From assembly GCF_003149535.1 (NCBI RefSeq), contig NZ_QGDB01000002.1:186001-250000 (forward strand): 64,000 nt of DNA, in the 5' to 3' direction. The stretch's first letter is position 1, and each line of letters begins with the position of its first letter. Position numbers and translations under genes: made by a program. The notes beneath the pieces are model-generated. The model was not told where the DNA came from. It saw only the letters and a list, made by a program, of their open reading frames with translations, and did no database searches. Below, one piece after another: positions 57,124-64,000 of this stretch. This DNA comes from Falsochrobactrum shanghaiense (GTDB lineage Bacteria; Pseudomonadota; Alphaproteobacteria; Rhizobiales; Rhizobiaceae).

Positions 57124-58764
57124 ATGAGGGAGGAGAACATCAATGCGTTTCCCGATTTCGGGTTAACGCCTGCACAGCGCCGCGAGGCGGTCCTTGGCCA
57201 TTATTACGAATATCCCGGCATGGACGGGCCGCGCGGTGAAATCTGGTGCTATAGCGATGCCTATTCCTATCTTCCGGGCGCAACGGTAAATTTGCAGGTG
57301 AGCGCGACCGCCGCGCGCTTCGACATCGAAATCGTGCGGGATGGAGCGGTGGAAACGCCGGTCTTTTCCAGACGAGGAATCGACTGCAAATGGCAGGAGA
57401 CGCCTGCGCAATGTTCGGTGCTCGGCTGCGGCTGGGAAACGACCTTCGCCTTCAGGACGGAAGAGAACTGGCCATCGGGTGCTTATCGCATCACGCTGCG
57501 GGCGCAGGGCAATGACGGCCAGCCGATCCATTGCCACCATCTTTTCATCCTGCGTCCGGCAGCGGGCCGCAAGCCGGGCCGCATCCTGCAAGTTGCCGCG
57601 ACCGGCACATGGACGGCCTATAATACCTGGGGCGGCTCCAACCATTATCAGGGCATTACCGGGCCGAATGGCGATCAATATGCGACGACGGTCAGTATCG
57701 AGCGCCCTTTCTGTCGCGGCTTCGTCGTCCTTCCCACCGATGCGCCGCGCGTGCCGCTGGAAATTATCACGCCGCCAGCCGCGCCGCCGCGCTATCCGCA
57801 TATGGAATGGGCCTATGCCAATGGCTATTCCAAGAAATATACCTCTTCGGGCTGGGCAAGCTATGACAGCCTGTTTTTCCGCTGGGCGGAGCGGGAAGGC
57901 TATGCGGTCGATCTCGCCAGTCAGCACGAGCTGCATTTTTCGCCCGAAATACTCGACGGCTATGACTGCGTGGTCTTTGTCGGTCACGATGAATATTGGA
58001 CATGGGAAATGCGCGATGCCGTCGATAATTATGTCGATGGCGGCGGGCGTGCGGCGCGTTTTGCCGGCAATTTCATGTGGCAGACCCGACTTGAGGATAA
58101 TGGCAAGCGCCAGACCTGCTACAAATATCGTGCCCGCGCCGAAGACCCGGTCTACCGCTCCGCCGATCCGCGCCGCACCAGCGGCTGCTGGGAAGCGGCG
58201 GAAACCGGACGGCCTGCGGCTGAAACCTTCGGGCTGAATGCCTTGCGCGGTCTTTATGTCGGCTGGGGCGGCTGTGCGCCGCGCGGCGTGCGCGGTTTTC
58301 CAGTCTATCGCCCCGAACATTGGGCCTTTTCCGGCACCGGCATTTATTACGGCGATCTTCTGGGCGCGGAAGGCCACGCCTTCGGCTATGAGGTCGACGG
58401 GCTTGATTATGTGATCCGCGGCGGCTTGCCGGAGCCGGAGGAAGGCAGCGGCGCGCCGGATGGATTGCAGATTCTGGCGCTCGGCATGTCGTCGCTCAAG
58501 GAGGAGAGCGCGGATATTCCCGCCGACGACCAGTTCCTCTCCGATGCCGACGCCAAATTCGTTGCCGATACGCTGATCGGCGACAATGGGCACGACGCTG
58601 TTGAACGTATCAAACGCGGCTGCGGCATGATCGTCAATTTTCCGCGCGGCAAGGGCGAGGTCTTCCACGCCGGAAGCTGCGAATGGGTGGCGGCCCTCAA
58701 ACGCGGCGACCCTATGGTCGAGCGCGTGACCGCCAATGTTCTCAACCAATATCTCAAGCGCTGA
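57124..58764 (+). CDS. N,N-dimethylformamidase beta-subunit-like protein
   Basis: A 546-residue protein related to the large (beta) chain of N,N-dimethylformamidase, an iron amidohydrolase that cleaves formamides. The C-terminal family part is well covered: TGTWTAYNTWGGSNHYQG near 160, ANGYSKKYTSSGWASYDS near 235, then FVGHDEYWTWEMRDAVDNYVDGGG and FAGNFMWQTRLE. The known enzyme's large chain is about 760 residues and needs a small alpha chain. Here the protein is shorter and no alpha-chain gene is seen. It may therefore be a different amidohydrolase or a sugar/amide-binding relative. It directly follows the importer, so it may act first on the imported compound. Confidence 0.75.
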   Translation: MREENINAFPDFGLTPAQRREAVLGHYYEYPGMDGPRGEIWCYSDAYSYLPGATVNLQVSATAARFDIEIVRDGAVETPVFSRRGIDCKWQETPAQCSVLGCGWETTFAFRTEENWPSGAYRITLRAQGNDGQPIHCHHLFILRPAAGRKPGRILQVAATGTWTAYNTWGGSNHYQGITGPNGDQYATTVSIERPFCRGFVVLPTDAPRVPLEIITPPAAPPRYPHMEWAYANGYSKKYTSSGWASYDSLFFRWAEREGYAVDLASQHELHFSPEILDGYDCVVFVGHDEYWTWEMRDAVDNYVDGGGRAARFAGNFMWQTRLEDNGKRQTCYKYRARAEDPVYRSADPRRTSGCWEAAETGRPAAETFGLNALRGLYVGWGGCAPRGVRGFPVYRPEHWAFSGTGIYYGDLLGAEGHAFGYEVDGLDYVIRGGLPEPEEGSGAPDGLQILALGMSSLKEESADIPADDQFLSDADAKFVADTLIGDNGHDAVERIKRGCGMIVNFPRGKGEVFHAGSCEWVAALKRGDPMVERVTANVLNQYLKR

Positions 58765-58776
58765 CAGAGTAACGCT

Positions 58777-60144
58777 ATGCTCAATACCAAAGCACCAAAC
58801 GAACGCCCGGCATCGCATCTTTTCTACCAGTCGCGCCTGCGCAGGCCGCTGGTGGACCGTGCTGAAGGCATCTATATCTGGGATCAGGACGGACGCCGCG
58901 TCATCGACGGGTCGAGCGGCGCGATGGTGGTCAATATCGGCCATGGCAATCGTAACGTGCTCGATGCGATGAAAGAGCAGATGGACCGTGTCACCTTCGC
59001 CTATCGCCTGCATTTCGAAAACGAACCGGCGGAAGATCTGGCGCGCATGGCCGCTGAACGCATGCCGGAAGGACTGGACAGGATATTCTTCGTTTCGGGC
59101 GGTTCGGAAGCGGTCGAATCCTGCATCAAGCTCGCCCGCCAATGGGCGGTTGCGACCGGGCAGGGCAAGCGCTGGAAAGTGATTTCGCGCTTTCCGTCCT
59201 ATCATGGCGGCACGCTCGGCGCGCTGGCCGTCACCGGCTATGCGGCCCTGAGCGAGCCTTTCGCGCCCATCATGCGCGAAATGCCGAAAATTCCGGCACC
59301 GACCGCCTATCTCGACCGCGACAATCTGTCGATGGAACAGCGCGGGCAGAAATATGCCGACATGCTGGAAGAAAAAATTCAGGAAGAAGGCCCCGAAAGC
59401 GTGCTTGCCTTCATCATGGAGCCGATCGGCGGCGCTTCGACCGGTGCGCTGGTTGCGCCCGACAGCTATTATCCGCGCATCCGTGAAATCTGCGACCGTT
59501 ACGGCATCCTGCTGATCCACGACGAGGTGATGAGCGGTGCCGGACGCACCGGCAAATTTCTGGGCGGCGATCACTGGAACTGCAAGCCTGATCTGATCGC
59601 GCTGTCCAAGGGTTTTGCATCGGGCTATTGCCCGCTGGGTGCAATGGCGGCACCAGCGCGCATCGTGCAGCCGGTTCTCGATGCAGGCGGTTTCCTGCAT
59701 GGCTTTACCTATGCGGGCAATCCGCTGGCTTGCGCTGCAGGTAAAGCGGTGCTGCAAGAGATTGACCGTCTTGATCTGGTCGGCAATGCCGCCCGTATGG
59801 GCGATGCGTTGAAGGGCGAACTGGAAGGGCTTGCAAAACGCTTTCCCTTCATCGGCGATGTGCGCGGCAAGGGATTGCTGCTGGCCGCTGAATTCGTCTC
59901 CGACCCCGAAACCATGAAGCCCTTGCCCAAAGAACTCAACGCCCATCAGCGCATGATCGATCTCGCCTATGAGCGCGGGCTGATCATCTATTCACGCCGC
60001 ACGCGCGGCGGTGTGGAGGGCGATCATTTCCTCGTCTGTCCGCCAATGGTCGTAACCCGCGAGCAGGTCGGCGAGATCACCGCCATCCTCGGCGACACGC
60101 TGGACGCGCTGGCCAGGGAACTCAAACTGCCTGTGAATGCGTAA
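58777..60144 (+). CDS. Class III (omega) aminotransferase
   Basis: A 455-residue PLP enzyme of fold type I, class III. Asp249 in LLIHDEVMSGAGRTG and Lys278 in ALSKGFASGYCPLGA are the cofactor Asp and Schiff-base Lys; VSGGSEAVE near 106 and SYHGGTLGAL near 141 bind PLP phosphate and ring. Class III members act on omega- or beta-amino groups (beta-alanine, GABA, diamines, adenosylmethionine-type donors). With a beta-keto acid cleavage enzyme right behind it, transamination of a beta-amino acid to a beta-keto acid is the simplest inference. It lies 12 bp after the dimethylformamidase-like gene. Confidence 0.92.
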   Translation: MLNTKAPNERPASHLFYQSRLRRPLVDRAEGIYIWDQDGRRVIDGSSGAMVVNIGHGNRNVLDAMKEQMDRVTFAYRLHFENEPAEDLARMAAERMPEGLDRIFFVSGGSEAVESCIKLARQWAVATGQGKRWKVISRFPSYHGGTLGALAVTGYAALSEPFAPIMREMPKIPAPTAYLDRDNLSMEQRGQKYADMLEEKIQEEGPESVLAFIMEPIGGASTGALVAPDSYYPRIREICDRYGILLIHDEVMSGAGRTGKFLGGDHWNCKPDLIALSKGFASGYCPLGAMAAPARIVQPVLDAGGFLHGFTYAGNPLACAAGKAVLQEIDRLDLVGNAARMGDALKGELEGLAKRFPFIGDVRGKGLLLAAEFVSDPETMKPLPKELNAHQRMIDLAYERGLIIYSRRTRGGVEGDHFLVCPPMVVTREQVGEITAILGDTLDALARELKLPVNA

Positions 60145-60153
60145 GGAAAGACC

Positions 60154-61101
60154 ATGACCGACAAGAAGAAACAGCGCGGCAAGGTCATCATCACCTGCGC
60201 CGTGACAGGCTCCGTGCACACGCCGACCATGTCGCCGCATCTGCCGGTGACGCCGGATCAAATTGCGAGCGAGGCAATCGCTGCGGCGCAAGCAGGTGCA
60301 TCCATCCTGCATCTTCATGCCCGCGATCCGCGCGACGGCAGGCCATCCGCCGATCCGGAACTGTTCATGCAGTTCCTGCCGCGCATCAAGCAGGCAACTT
60401 CGGCGGTGGTGAATATTTCCACCGGCGGCTCCTCGCTGATGACGCTGGAAGACCGGCTTGCCGCATCCTTGCGGGCCGAACCGGAAATGTGTTCGCTCAA
60501 TATGGGCTCGATGAATTTCGCGCTGTTTCCGGTACTCGACAAGCCGCGTGAATGGAAACACGAATGGGAGCCGGAACTGCTGGAAGCCACGCGCCATTCG
60601 ATCTTCAAGAATAGTTTCGCGGATATGGAAGGCATTCTGACCAGTCTGGGACAGGGCTGCGGCACGCGCTTCGAATTCGAATGCTATGATGTCGGCCATC
60701 TTTATTCGCTGGCCTATTTTCGCGACCGGGGGCTGGTCGGCGGCCATCTGTTCATCCAGTTCGTGTTCGGTATTCTGGGTGGCATCGGCGCCGATCCCGA
60801 AAATCTGATGCATATGAAGCGGATTGCCGACAAGCTGTTCGGCGATGACTATTCCTTCTCGGTTCTGGCGGCGGGACGCCACCAGATTCCAATGATTACC
60901 ATGGCAGCGGCGATGGGCGGCAATGTCCGCGTCGGGCTGGAAGACAGCCTTTATGACGGGCGCGGCCGGCTTGCCAAAAGCAATGCCGATCAGGTGCGGC
61001 GCATCCGTGGCATTCTCGATGGCCTGTCGCTCGAAGTGGCAACCCCCGATGAAGCGCGCGAGCGGCTGGGCTTGAAGGGCGGAGACAGGGTGGCCTTCTG
61101 A
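60154..61101 (+). CDS. BKACE-family beta-keto acid cleavage enzyme (DUF849)
   Basis: A 315-residue TIM-barrel enzyme of the family founded by 3-keto-5-aminohexanoate cleavage enzyme (Kce). It condenses a beta-keto acid with acetyl-CoA to give acetoacetate and a new acyl-CoA. The Zn ligands are visible as His53 and His55 in LHLHARDPRDGRP and Glu263 in VRVGLEDSLYDGRG; the N-terminal TCAVTGSVHTP also fits. The family uses many beta-keto acids (3-dehydrocarnitine and others), set by pocket residues that cannot be read by eye. The stop overlaps the acetyltransferase start by one base. Confidence 0.93.
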   Translation: MTDKKKQRGKVIITCAVTGSVHTPTMSPHLPVTPDQIASEAIAAAQAGASILHLHARDPRDGRPSADPELFMQFLPRIKQATSAVVNISTGGSSLMTLEDRLAASLRAEPEMCSLNMGSMNFALFPVLDKPREWKHEWEPELLEATRHSIFKNSFADMEGILTSLGQGCGTRFEFECYDVGHLYSLAYFRDRGLVGGHLFIQFVFGILGGIGADPENLMHMKRIADKLFGDDYSFSVLAAGRHQIPMITMAAAMGGNVRVGLEDSLYDGRGRLAKSNADQVRRIRGILDGLSLEVATPDEARERLGLKGGDRVAF

Positions 61102-61622
61102 TGCCGAAGATCGCGTTGGACAGCAAGGCAGATATTGCAGTGCGGCCGGGCGAGCTTGCCGATGCGGAACGGATTCACGCGGCTATCCACGCCATGGGGG
61201 CGGGACTGGGCGCTGCGGGAAAAATCTCCAGCACCGTTGCGGATTTCCGCCGCTATGGTTTTGGTCCCCATGCAGCATTCACCAGCCTGATTGCAGAAAT
61301 TGACGGAAACTTCGCCGGACTGGTGCTGTTCTTCCCGATCTTCTCGACCTGGCTTGGAAGGCCCGGCGTCTATGTGCAGGATCTCTATGTCGATGAAGCC
61401 TTTCGCGGCAGGGGGATTGGCGAACAATTGCTGCGCCATGTCGCTTCATGGTCGATGGCGCGCGGCGGTGTCTATCTGCGTCTTGCGGTCGACAGGGAAA
61501 ATGTCGCCGCGCAGCGCTTTTATGAAAAACTGGGGATTGGCTGGATCGAGGCCGACCGCGATCACGGTGCCTATGGCGACGATTTCGCCCGTCTGGCGCA
61601 TATTGCAAAAAATGAGGGATGA
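61101..61622 (+). CDS. GNAT-family N-acetyltransferase
   Basis: A 173-residue GNAT protein with the acetyl-CoA-binding loop in VQDLYVDEAFRGRGIGEQLLRHV (motif A, near 91) and the C-terminal motif B QRFYEKLGIGWIE. It belongs to the diamine/spermidine-acetyltransferase-like branch by general appearance (short protein, LVLFFPIFSTWLGRPG strand), but the substrate is unproven. Position between BKACE and an acetylpolyamine-amidohydrolase-like gene suggests that N-acetylation and deacetylation of one intermediate are both encoded. Confidence 0.88.
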   Translation: MPKIALDSKADIAVRPGELADAERIHAAIHAMGAGLGAAGKISSTVADFRRYGFGPHAAFTSLIAEIDGNFAGLVLFFPIFSTWLGRPGVYVQDLYVDEAFRGRGIGEQLLRHVASWSMARGGVYLRLAVDRENVAAQRFYEKLGIGWIEADRDHGAYGDDFARLAHIAKNEG

Positions 61623-61631
61623 GAGACTATC

Positions 61632-62660
61632 ATGAAAGCGTTCTACGCAAGCGAACAGAAGCGGCATAATCCGAAAGCCTTTCTCTCAAGCGGTGCTCCG
61701 CAGCCCAATCCCGAACAGCCCGAACGCGTCGAACGGCTGCTTGCAGGCGCGAAGGCCGCAGGCTGCGAAATCATGCGCCCGCAAGATCATGGCCTTGGCC
61801 CGATTGCTGCCGTGCACACGCCGGAATATCTTGAATTCCTGCAACATATCTATGCCCGCTGGCAGCGTATCGAAGAAGCTTCGGAAGAAGTCATTCCAAA
61901 CATTCACCCGCTGGCGCGTGATGGTCGCTATCCGGCATCCGCCGTCGGGCAGGTCGGCTACCACATGGCGGATACGGCCTGCCCGATTGCAGAACATACA
62001 TGGGAAAGCGTGTGCTGGAGCGCGTGGAGCGCGGTTGACGCCGCCGATGCGGTGCTTTCAGGCGAGGTCGCGGCCTATGCGCTTTGCCGCCCGCCCGGAC
62101 ACCATGCATTCGCCGATGTGGCCGGGGGCTTCTGCTTCGTCAACAATTCAGCCGTGGCAGCGCAGCGCCTGCGCTCGAAGGCCGCACGCGTGGCGATCCT
62201 CGATGTGGACCTGCATCACGGCAATGGAACGCAGGGTATATTCTATGCCCGCCCCGATGTGCTGACCGTCTCCATTCACGCTGATCCGGTGCGCTTTTAT
62301 CCGTTCTTCTGGGGCCATGCGGATGAGCGCGGCGAGGGTGCGGGGCTTGGCTATAATCTCAACCTGCCGCTGCCGCGCAAATCGGGCGACGAGGAATTTC
62401 TCGCAGCGCTTGAGACGTCACTGCGCCGCATTCGCGCGTTTGCGCCCGATGCGCTGGTCGTGGCTTTGGGCCTCGATCCGTTCGAGGGCGATCCTTTCGG
62501 CGGATTATCCGTCACCACCGGCGGTTTCGGGCGCATTGCCGAAGCGATTGCAAGACTACAATTGCCGACCGTCATCGTTCAGGAAGGCGGCTATCTGTGC
62601 GATGCGCTCGGCGATAATCTCACCGCATTCCTCGGCGGCTTTCAATCGGTGGCGCGATGA
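61632..62660 (+). CDS. Acetylpolyamine amidohydrolase-like (histone-deacetylase superfamily)
   Basis: A 342-residue Zn-dependent deacetylase, equal in length to the characterised Mycoplana acetylpolyamine amidohydrolase (341) and similar throughout. Zn ligands Asp193, His195 and Asp282 occur in ILDVDLHHGNGTQGIFY and LGLDPFEGDPF. The charge-relay His pair 157-158 is in CRPPGHHAFADVAGGFCF, and GGY lies near the end (VQEGGYLCDA). It removes acetyl groups from acetylated amines such as N-acetylputrescine or N-acetylcadaverine; the actual substrate in this locus is inferred to be an intermediate of the pathway. It overlaps the thioesterase by four bases. Confidence 0.9.
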   Translation: MKAFYASEQKRHNPKAFLSSGAPQPNPEQPERVERLLAGAKAAGCEIMRPQDHGLGPIAAVHTPEYLEFLQHIYARWQRIEEASEEVIPNIHPLARDGRYPASAVGQVGYHMADTACPIAEHTWESVCWSAWSAVDAADAVLSGEVAAYALCRPPGHHAFADVAGGFCFVNNSAVAAQRLRSKAARVAILDVDLHHGNGTQGIFYARPDVLTVSIHADPVRFYPFFWGHADERGEGAGLGYNLNLPLPRKSGDEEFLAALETSLRRIRAFAPDALVVALGLDPFEGDPFGGLSVTTGGFGRIAEAIARLQLPTVIVQEGGYLCDALGDNLTAFLGGFQSVAR

Positions 62661-63061
62661 GCGGTCTTGTCACTTTCGTTGGCGTGGCGCATCCGTGGAT
62701 GTGCGACGTCATGGGACATATGAATGTCCGCCATTATACGGCGATGTTCGATGATGCGAGTTTTCAGCTTCTCGGGCATATTGCCGGGTTCACCCCCGAT
62801 ACGAAGCTGGGCTGGGCCGATATTCGCTCCGAGACCGAATACAGGCAGGAAGTGGCGCCCGGCGCGCTTATCACCATTCATTCCAGAGTGGTCAAGATTG
62901 GCCGCTCATCGCTGGCATTCGAGCAGATCATGACCGGATCGCTCGATGGAACAGTGCGCGCTGTCAATCAGACGGTCAGCGTCCGCTTCGATCTTGTCGC
63001 CCGAAGATCGGTGAGACTGGATGAAAAACTGCGCGGGCGCGCCGAAGCCTTGTTTGTCTGA
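62657..63061 (+). CDS. Hotdog-fold acyl-CoA thioesterase (4-HBT-like)
   Basis: A 134-residue thioesterase of the 4-hydroxybenzoyl-CoA/FcbC-like type. The active-site helix is in CDVMGHMNVRHYTAMFDDASF near residue 16, where an Asp is the expected nucleophile or base. Small thioesterases of this class are paired with BKACE in carnitine breakdown, where they release the acid from the new acyl-CoA; the same role fits here. It is the last gene of the operon, with its start four bases inside the deacetylase gene. Confidence 0.88.
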   Translation: MSGLVTFVGVAHPWMCDVMGHMNVRHYTAMFDDASFQLLGHIAGFTPDTKLGWADIRSETEYRQEVAPGALITIHSRVVKIGRSSLAFEQIMTGSLDGTVRAVNQTVSVRFDLVARRSVRLDEKLRGRAEALFV

Positions 63062-63143
63062 CGCAGAAAATTTCAACCGGACTTGCTATTGTCACAGGGC
63101 GATTGTGCTTGCAGAATAATAACCGGGTAATTTGAGTGCATCG

Positions 63144-63164
63144 CGATCTGATCTCTTCAGATCG
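63144..63164 (+). promoter_or_regulatory. Small hairpin in the leader of the lipoprotein gene
   Basis: CGATCTGA and TCAGATCG form a perfect 8-bp stem with a 5-base loop (TCTCT), 26 bp before the lipoprotein start. With no U tract after it, a leader or operator role is as likely as termination of the upstream operon. Confidence 0.35.
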
Positions 63165-63190
63165 AAAGGTGCGCCGGAAGGGGAAATATT

Positions 63191-63631
63191 ATGAAGCGCA
63201 ATGTTCTTGTATCATTTGTTTCTATACTCATTCTGGGTGGCTGCCAGTCTATACCGGGTAAATTGCCGGATAATGAATTCACCTTCAATTCGGGAAGAAC
63301 CAGCACAAAGAACGCTATCATTAAGACATTCCGGTCGCGCGACTATCATATCGTCAGGAACACGCAGTCAGAACTGGTGATGGATCGCCCGGCAAGTGAT
63401 TCCGTGCGCGCGCAGCTTATTTACGGCTCGCGCCAAAATGGTGCGCCGGACGCCAGAGTGATTTTGACCTTCTCCGGCGATAATCCGACACGCGTTCGTT
63501 CCGTAGCGCAGATCGTGACAAGCAATGGCAGGGCATCGGGGCGTATTGTCGATATGAGCCAGAATGCAGAGGCGCGGGAAGCCATCGCAAGGGGAATGGA
63601 TGAGGTGAAAAAGACGCTCGACAAAAAATAG
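63191..63631 (+). CDS. Small lipoprotein of unknown function
   Basis: A 146-residue protein with a lipoprotein signal: basic start MKRNVLVSFVSILILGGC with the lipobox Cys at residue 18. No Asp follows the Cys (CQS), so outer-membrane sorting is possible. The rest is a small soluble domain with alternating beta-type pattern (SRDYHIVRNTQSELVMDRP, ARVILTFSGDNPTRVRSVA) and a helical charged tail. I do not recognise a named family. AAGGGG precedes the ATG. Its base composition is a little AT-richer than the flanking operon. Confidence 0.72.
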   Translation: MKRNVLVSFVSILILGGCQSIPGKLPDNEFTFNSGRTSTKNAIIKTFRSRDYHIVRNTQSELVMDRPASDSVRAQLIYGSRQNGAPDARVILTFSGDNPTRVRSVAQIVTSNGRASGRIVDMSQNAEAREAIARGMDEVKKTLDKK

Positions 63632-63670
63632 CGGCCTTCTCGATTGCATTACGAATGTGAAGCCGGTGGT

Positions 63671-64000
63671 TCAAGCCATCCGCCGCAGCGCATTGGCTAC
63701 GGCAATGACGGCATTGCTGTCTTTGCTCTGGGGCAGCATCCATAGGGCCATGGTGAGGCCGAGCGAAACGGCGGCGGCGCTGCCAAAGGGTGCGACGAGA
63801 GCGCCGCTATCGAGATGCTGCTGCACGAGACTGCGACGACCAATCAGAACGCCAGCGCCCAGCAGCGCTTGCTGCACCGCGATGGAATAAAGGGAAAAGC
63901 CGGGGCCTTGCGGCGTGAAGCTGCGATCGGGCATGGCTGCTGAAGCCCAGACATTCCAGTCATCCCAAACGACATCGGCAATGCATCGCACTTTTGCAAG
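63671..64000 (-). CDS. LysR-family (GcvA-like) regulator, C-terminal part only
   Basis: The minus-strand frame is open to the window edge, so only about 109 C-terminal residues are visible. They fit the effector domain of GcvA-like LysR regulators: DDWNVWASAAMPD, then GPGFSLYSIAVQQALLGAGVLIGRRSLVQQHLDSGALVAPFG, and a short C-terminal helix ANALRRMA. The HTH lies beyond the window. An internal GTG at 63991 is not the real start. Confidence 0.82.
   Translation of the reverse strand, partial: LAKVRCIADVVWDDWNVWASAAMPDRSFTPQGPGFSLYSIAVQQALLGAGVLIGRRSLVQQHLDSGALVAPFGSAAAVSLGLTMALWMLPQSKDSNAVIAVANALRRMA

Noticed and set aside
57163-59946. 927-codon minus-strand open frame across the dimethylformamidase-like and aminotransferase genes
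   Set aside because: It spans two genes with clear family motifs on the plus strand. It is a GC-driven shadow frame without recognisable domains or ribosome-binding site.

Overview
The window is a gene-dense, roughly 60% GC stretch of an alphaproteobacterial chromosome. Several features point to the Rhizobiales, and most likely the Brucella/Ochrobactrum (Brucellaceae) group: a class I lysyl-tRNA synthetase, an endonuclease-type MutL, an edd-pgl-zwf operon, a ZinT with an upstream Zur-like box, an LpcC-type glycosyltransferase behind greA, a DUF2093 protein, and an intergenic repeat of the rhizobial 'GTGGGAACCGG' type. From memory, Brucella carries zwf/pgl/edd on chromosome II; this placement is an inference and was not checked. 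I see no rRNA, tRNA, CRISPR, insertion sequence or prophage. No interval longer than 300 bases lacks a gene.

Layout. 1-9.8 kb: the cut end of an AT-richer AraC-type regulator, uvrB, a hotdog thioesterase, an extensin-like lipoprotein, two DMT-superfamily membrane proteins, greA, an LPS-core-type glycosyltransferase, zinT, an intergenic repeat and a 78-residue orphan. 9.9-15.3 kb: a fatty-acid beta-oxidation operon (acyl-CoA dehydrogenase, thiolase, hydratase/dehydrogenase) behind a near-perfect 24-bp operator. 15.4-19.4 kb: an S24-type repressor translationally coupled to an SNase-like membrane protein, then lysS and a TerB-like protein. 19.4-24.4 kb: a peptide/nickel-type ABC importer. 24.3-31.6 kb: a creatinine-use locus, made of a polyamine-type ABC importer, a LysR regulator, creatininase and creatinase. 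Its ATPase gene overlaps the end of the preceding importer operon tail to tail.

31.7-52.9 kb is mostly housekeeping: proC, a membrane protein, folD, edd-pgl-zwf (Entner-Doudoroff and pentose phosphate entry), an SDR, an HI0933-type flavoprotein, DUF2093, mutL, manC-manB (GDP-mannose), a P1-type self-processing hydrolase, guaB, rsmB, a PaaI thioesterase, an MTA/SAH nucleosidase and guaA.

53.0-63.1 kb is the most interesting part. A LysR regulator is divergent from a polar-amino-acid ABC importer. Downstream of the importer, on the same strand, lie a dimethylformamidase-like protein, a class III aminotransferase, a BKACE (beta-keto acid cleavage enzyme), a GNAT acetyltransferase, an acetylpolyamine-amidohydrolase-like enzyme and a hotdog thioesterase. 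Spacing is tight or overlapping throughout. The gene order suggests a complete uptake and breakdown route for an amide-bearing or N-acylated amino compound that passes through a beta-keto acid. The substrate is unknown. The window closes with a small lipoprotein and the C-terminal end of a GcvA-like LysR regulator.
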